From Pezicula radicicola (Eukaryota > Ascomycota > Leotiomycetes > Helotiales > Dermateaceae): a stretch of DNA of 64,000 bases. The translations under genes were made by a program, and so were the position numbers. Location: NCBI GenBank assembly GCA_003008705.1, contig PDUO01000033.1:499223-563222 (forward strand). The letters run 5' to 3'. Each line of letters begins with the position of its first letter. Within the stretch, counting starts at the first letter, position 1. The notes under the pieces were generated by a model. It was not told where the DNA came from, searched no databases, and saw only the letters and a program-made list of their open reading frames with translations. Shown here piece after piece: positions 59,164 through 64,000 of this stretch.

Positions 59164-60979
59164 ATGCCGGAATTTCTATCTCTCTTATTCGCTATCTTGC
59201 CCTTTGCTTCCGCTGGGATTGTCGCTGAGGATCACAATGTTCTGTTTCCGAGAGAGTTGGTAGTAAGCACCATTCAGCTGCAATCCCCCATCCAACCGCC
59301 CCCAGGACGCCAAGTCATCGATGCTACCTTTCAGTCGTACTCTATAGAGTTCTCTTACATGGCAGACTATGCTGGAAATTTTTCGTACTCATTTCGACCA
59401 CTCAGAGCATATAACACAACTAACTCCAGCCAGACACCCAAATATATTCTCACACAAAATGCTCCAGAACCTTGGTGAAATCTCAGGGGTATATCCAATC
59501 ATCCGCGCGGGAGGCTCAACACAGAACCGCGCTATATGGGTTGAAAACCAGACACTAGGAATCATCCCTACATTTTCTAGCCCAACAGCCGACCAACCAA
59601 GTGCACTGACCATTAGGCCTGCATGGTTGGAGTCGTTTCAACTTTTCCCCAAGGGTACAAAGTATATCTATGGTCTGAGTTTTCAAGATGGAGCTTCTGG
59701 GCTTAACCAAACAATGTCAGAGGCACTACCTGCATATAAAGCAATGGGAAGTAGTCTTTACGCTTTTGAAATTGGAAACGAGGTTGACGGTAAGTGAATC
59801 ATGGAAACTCATTCACACCCAGGAATTTGACCATGACTCTTATAGGTTTCCCCGGTGGACGACGACCTGCCAACTGGACAGTTCAAGATTATGTTAACCA
59901 ATGGCTTGAGTATGCTGCAGACATCGACAAAGAGCTCAATGCGACCAATAGTGAACCACTTTTCCAGGCTGGGGCTTTCGAAGCTCCGAGATCGGTGGGA
60001 AATTTGACAAAGTTTACTGCTGAGTCCGCTATCCATGATGGGATAGCAACCACTGGGAAAGTGAAGACTATTGCAGATCACGACGTACGTTAAACAACTC
60101 AACTTCACATAAACCTATGGATACTTCTGACATGTGCGATGCGCTTATAGTATATGGGATCAAATTGTGCATCGAATAAAGTTCCAGCAACTCTTGCACA
60201 AAATCTGCTTAACCATTTTCACATGACCTCTCTAATGTGGTACCACGATTACTTAGCGAATTACAGTGTCTCTCACGGCGTTCCATACGTAGTTGGAGAA
60301 ACGAACTCCATCTCAGTAAGCCATCTCCGTTTGAAGCATTTTCCATTCCGTCTTGTACTTACTAATGAATGAACTGTAGTGCCAAGGCCAAGCCAACATC
60401 TCTGATGTCTTTGGTGCCTCCCTCTGGAGCATCGACTACGCGCTGTATCTCGCAACCCTTAAAGTCTCACGTATGTATTTCCACATGGGAACTCCATACC
60501 GTTACTCAGCATGGCAGCCCGTCGACATCAACGGGGTATCCTCCCAGCCTAAAGCCCTCTACTACGGCAACCTCTTCATTGCCAGCACGCTTGCCGGTGG
60601 TGACAAGCAAGTGGTGATCCTCGTCAACGAGACATCCTTCACTGCATACGGGATATACTCTGGAGCCGGCAATACAGGGAAGGGTGCGACGATGACAGAT
60701 ATTGTGCTGGTTAATCTCAACATGTTTAACTCAACACAGCCAAGTGCACAGCGCCCATATACCGAAGTGGTTCTGCCTCTGCAGTCGAATGATTTGCTCG
60801 TCACGGCACGTAGATTGACAGCACCTGGCGTGGAGACAAGTCAGAATATAACGTGGGCAGGCCAGTATGTTGCGATAAATGGGAGTATTATCGGAGAAGT
60901 AGTTGCGGAGAAGGTTTTGGACGGGAAGGTTCTTGTTGGAGCTGGGGAGGCTTTGTTGGTTAATTTAGGGAATGGTTAA
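59164..60979 (+). CDS. Secreted GH79 beta-glucuronidase-like enzyme, five exons
   Basis: Exons are 59164-59384, 59434-59789, 59846-60084, 60151-60315 and 60380-60979, giving 526 residues; all joints are in frame and rebuild conserved motifs such as GNFSHPNIFSHKMLQNL. A signal peptide (MPEFLSLLFAILPFASAGI) comes first. The acid/base is Glu190 in FEIGNEVDGFPG and the likely nucleophile is Glu322 in PYVVGETNSIS, the two Glu of the (beta/alpha)8 barrel. The C-terminal part (YGNLFIASTLAGGDKQVVIL and later) is the beta-sandwich domain of fungal GH79 proteins. The family releases glucuronic acid or 4-O-methylglucuronic acid from arabinogalactan proteins and similar glycans, consistent with a plant-associated or saprotrophic life. 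Many N-x-S/T sites fit secretion. No lesion is seen. Confidence 0.9.
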
Positions 60980-61501
60980 CGTACTCTCTTGAATTCTGTA
61001 GGTCATCTGAATAGCAAGCTCTACATCTATGACACTTCCGTCAAATCACTTGTCTGCTTCCTTTGATGTCAAATCCCGAAATTCTAATTAGATTAAAAAG
61101 GCAACTAGAACCTCTCTCTGTAAAACGAATGAAAATTGGTATGAATACCACCGCCACCGCTCCCCCCGTTCAACCACAGCCACAAGACTGCTCTATGGAG
61201 GCACAAAATATAAGCACACAAAAACCTCTGGAATAAACTCTCTTTTGATATTTATCATCAGCTGCCTAAATTCAGAACAACTGCACTCGGTATTACCAAC
61301 TCAGAAATCGAACCAATATGGGCTTAGAAATCGAATTATATGGGCACCGAAATGGGCTCTGAACGGGCACTAAAATCGAACCAATATAGGCTCTGAAATG
61401 AGGTTCGGATTAAAGTCTGATTAAGCCCCCCATTTGCCTTGTAGAGCCTCCACAGGACGAGCTATAGATTAATGCTCGTCTATCTAAACATAACTCGAGT
61501 T
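60980..61501. other. Intergenic with short degenerate repeats
   Basis: From about 61300 to 61410 the phrase AAATCGAACCAATATGGGCT recurs three times with changes (GAAATCGAATTATATGGGCA, AAATCGAACCAATATAGGCT). The rest holds no open frame of note. Confidence 0.5.
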
Positions 61502-62472
61502 TTATCCCCTACGTCGCTTATCCCGCTTTACCTTCCTCGCCTTCCCCACCTTCTTCAACCTCTTCATTCTCGCTATGACCATTCCCACCCACACCTTCTT
61601 CAAGTACCAACAATCCTCCACCCACGCCGGTGGGGAATACTTAGCATTCCGATCCTTAGGATCATCGACCTGAGAATGAAACTTGTAACAACACAAGCAC
61701 TTCGCACAAGGGCTCTTTGTTTGTAGCGTCACACCATTGTAAGCTTGGACCTCTTGACGAATAATATATCGATTTGTTCCAATCCCCTTAATCTCTTGAT
61801 ATGCTTGCATAAGGTCATCTTCGCTCAAGAATGTACCTTTTAGAGCACGGGTCTGCACCTCTTGATAGATAGTATCTAGCGTTCTACACTTCTGCGTACC
61901 AAGGGCACGAAGATACCGATACCGCGCTTCTTTGATCTTGACTTGAGCTAGTGGTTGAGCATTCCGGGGACTTTTTGGATTCTGAAATTTCTGTGCTGAA
62001 CTCCCAAGGATGGGACAGTCGCCGATACGCCCTAGGAAGAGTACTGTTGGTCGGCCAAATAGTGGGTTTCCTTGAATGTATGAGCTGCATCATGTCCAAG
62101 AATTAGTTTCTAAGTTTCTGAAATCTGGGATATGGTTAAATGCCTGGTAGATAAGAAGACATAAAAAGAAAAGAAAAACCTAAGATATATCTTCTGGGAC
62201 AAACCAAAGTCGTCGCTGCTTTAAGAAATGCACAAGGCTTAGGCCATTTCCATAAAGACCCAGAGATCTACCGTGCACACATCTTGAGACTATAAATTCC
62301 ATAAGAGCTTCTCTGAGATTCCTATCTGCATCTTCAAAAGGCAAACTTGACTTCAGCTTGGTTATCGACTTGCCATTATCATCATGCCTTCCCGCAAGAA
62401 GCGTTTTCGGTCCCCGGAGAGAGACAATAGGAAGGGTAGCCATGCCCAACTTGATTTCCACGAGAGTAGTAA
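61502..62472 (-). CDS. Unrecognised protein, at least two exons, 5' end unresolved
   Basis: Proposed minus-strand exons are about 62472-62205 and 62084-61502 (intron GTTTGT..GATGCAG). The first reads RRLTTLVEIKLGMATLPIVS and FEDADRNLREALMEFIVSRC, then GNGLSLVHFLKQRRL. The second reads SYIQGNPLFGRPTVLFLGRI, then IKEARYRYLRALGTQKCRTL and SEDDLMQAYQEIKGIGTNRY. It has a Cys cluster (CAKCLCCYKF) and ends in a Lys/Arg-rich tail (KKVGKARKVKRDKRRRG), which may be a nuclear signal. I know no family for it. The start is not found: upstream of 62472 an acceptor-like ACATTCAG suggests another exon, but that area overlaps the plus-strand pseudogene. It could itself be damaged. Confidence 0.5.
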
Positions 62473-62484
62473 GTCTGCGCCTGA

Positions 62485-63359
62485 ATGTACCGGCTGTTAG
62501 CAAGCCAAGCTAATCATCACGTTCAAGGTCCAGCTGTGCCATCCAACACAAGTACGCCTGTCGAAGATCCTAATAATCATGACCAGACCGATCCATCATC
62601 CTCCTCTTCTTCAAGTATGGAGTATACCGTATCAACAAACCCATCGGAAATCACGCTGCCGCGAAAGATGCTTGAGACATTTTTGCGGCATAAAGCCTAC
62701 GTACCATGCAAAGCTCTTGAATTCACCAACATCATGGTTCCGGCAGCCAAGCGACTTATTCAGCCCTCATAGCCTTCGACTTCCACAAGTGTCTTCGATC
62801 CCCCAACCTAATCCGTGATCTCTCCAACGAAAACACAACTATTTGCATTTAACGATAGCGACGATATCAATATCTCTCTCGGTCTCTTCCAAGGCCGTCA
62901 TCTTACCTTAGGTGTTGAGCCAGCCATACTCGCGGGTTCCCTTAACGATACTGAATCAGTGTAACAAGATTACCAAGCATACCACCCACAACTATGCCAG
63001 TTAAACCTCACTAATACCGGCGGCCAAAAAACCAAATACTGCGCTGTCTTTCTCGGATGTCTCTGTGTTGGTTATCAGCCAACTTGGTGGGTTGTTATGA
63101 TGATCGATACGCCTGGCAAGTCACTCTACGCCTCCGACCATCGAATCTGGACAAGGAAGAATTGATGTGGCAGGAGGAGGATGATGATAATGTTGTTGTC
63201 GAATTGGAATGCCTCTTCTCAGCAGATACTTCTCAGACCGTGTACCAGATCGGGTCCTGCAACAATATTTTGGGAGGCGACGCCGACGCCGAGACGGAGC
63301 TCAAGCCCATTCCTATCGCTCGCACCTGGTCAAGCAGGGTGTGGCGTGACTACGTCTAA
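62485..63359 (+). pseudogene. Unrecognised gene with three TAG/TAA stops and a frameshift
   Basis: One frame starts at ATG 62485 and is protein-like for more than 600 bases but is cut by TAG 62770, TAA 62809 and TAA 62962. Between the stops it reads ETFLRHKAYVPCKALEFTNI, ISLGLFQGRHLTLGVEPAIL and WWVVMMIDTPGKSLYASDHR. All three stops can be made from CAG or CAA by one C-to-T change. Near 63145-63165 the reading passes to another frame (DKEELMWQEEDDDNVVVELE) which ends TWSSRVWRDYV at 63359. The restored length would be about 290 residues. The family is unknown to me. Its first 20 bases overlap the assumed 5' end of the minus-strand gene. Confidence 0.5.
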
Positions 63360-64000
63360 AAGGAAATTTGGGGGATTTGCTTCGTTTCGTTTTCGTGTAT
63401 GGGGGAAGCAAGCAAGCATTGGGAATGGACGAAGGGACTTTTGGGGAGGGGAGAAGAAGAAGAGGCTGGTTTATCACTCTTGGCTAAGCAAAGCTCTTTG
63501 ATAAGCGCCTCAAGGTCAAGAAAGTACTAAAACAGATCGGTTCCATTGTAGGTAGCAAGCATAAATTCTCCTAAAACTAGAAGTTGTGCACGAAAAGCTA
63601 TCTAATCCCTCCCGGACTAACTATTCTTTTATTCTATATCCTATAACCAAATCTAGCTCTATAACACACCCACTAATTAAAAGCCACAGCCCTTGCACGG
63701 ATATATGATTCTTTATACTTCCCAGAAGGAGGTACAACTAAAAAGAAGATTTTTCCTAGAGGGTATTATTACTAGGAAATAAAACTTTCTCAGTGTAAAA
63801 CTTAGTAGAATCTTAGTATAAAAAATTACTTATTTCGAAGTAATATATAAGGTAATTCTACCTTTTAGGGTAATACACGAGGGAATTTGATGCAGAAATT
63901 TAGGTAACTTCTTTCTAAGGTCATACTACCTTAGGCTCTGAAATCGAATATTAAGTTAGTGATTACTCAACAAGTTTAATTTTTCTACACCTCTCTCCCG
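63360..64000. other. Terminal intergenic DNA
   Basis: A purine-rich stretch (GGGGAGAAGAAGAAGAG near 63445) is followed by AT-rich DNA to the window end. No gene is supported. Confidence 0.5.

Overview
The window is nuclear DNA from a filamentous ascomycete (Pezizomycotina). Evidence: short GT-AG introns of about 45-90 bases with CTRAY-like branch sites; a HET-domain gene; a Zn2Cys6 factor; fungal rhodopsin-domain seven-helix proteins; fungal GH79, GH1 and Kre9/Knh1 families; and long AT-rich blocks in which Copia, Tc1/mariner and LINE remnants carry C-to-T/G-to-A changes typical of RIP (repeat-induced point mutation). I cannot name the species from sequence alone. It reads as a gene-poor accessory region where intact metabolic and secreted-enzyme genes alternate with broken genes and transposons.

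Layout. 0-13.5 kb: 5' end of a DUF1752/AreA-like gene (minus, cut by the window edge), a HET gene broken by a stop and a frameshift, a truncated Copia element carrying a 72-bp palindromic MITE and ending in an LTR that abuts an AAA-ATPase remnant, an intact six-exon seven-helix gene, a decayed fucose-permease-like MFS gene meeting a truncated catalase-like gene end to end, and a BTB gene. 13.5-17.3 kb: AT-rich DNA with a mariner relic. 17.3-20.4 kb: a bZIP factor and a short-chain dehydrogenase transcribed divergently from a 456-bp promoter with a 19-bp palindrome. 22-31 kb: a GPI-anchored Kre9-like protein, a second, broken seven-helix gene, a long AT-rich gap, a small unknown protein and an alcohol-acetyltransferase-family gene. 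31.7-37.4 kb: a complete 5.7-kb Copia element (minus) with 274-bp LTRs and 5-bp target duplications, inserted 31 bp upstream of the start codon of an F-box-like gene that is itself frameshifted.

39-48 kb: aldehyde dehydrogenase (minus), foldback element and solo LTR, Zn2Cys6 factor (plus) and an FAD-dependent aromatic-ring-type monooxygenase (minus). The factor and monooxygenase converge on a 403-bp spacer; together with the dehydrogenase they could form a small catabolic or detoxification group. 49.9-61 kb: secreted carbohydrate and ester hydrolases (type-B carboxylesterase, GH1, GH79) with a LINE fragment and a PD-(D/E)XK-like protein between them. 61.5-63.4 kb: an unrecognised minus-strand gene and a plus-strand pseudogene whose first three in-frame stops are all TAG/TAA.

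Exon structures were derived by hand: reading phases and family motifs agree across junctions, but no transcript evidence was available.
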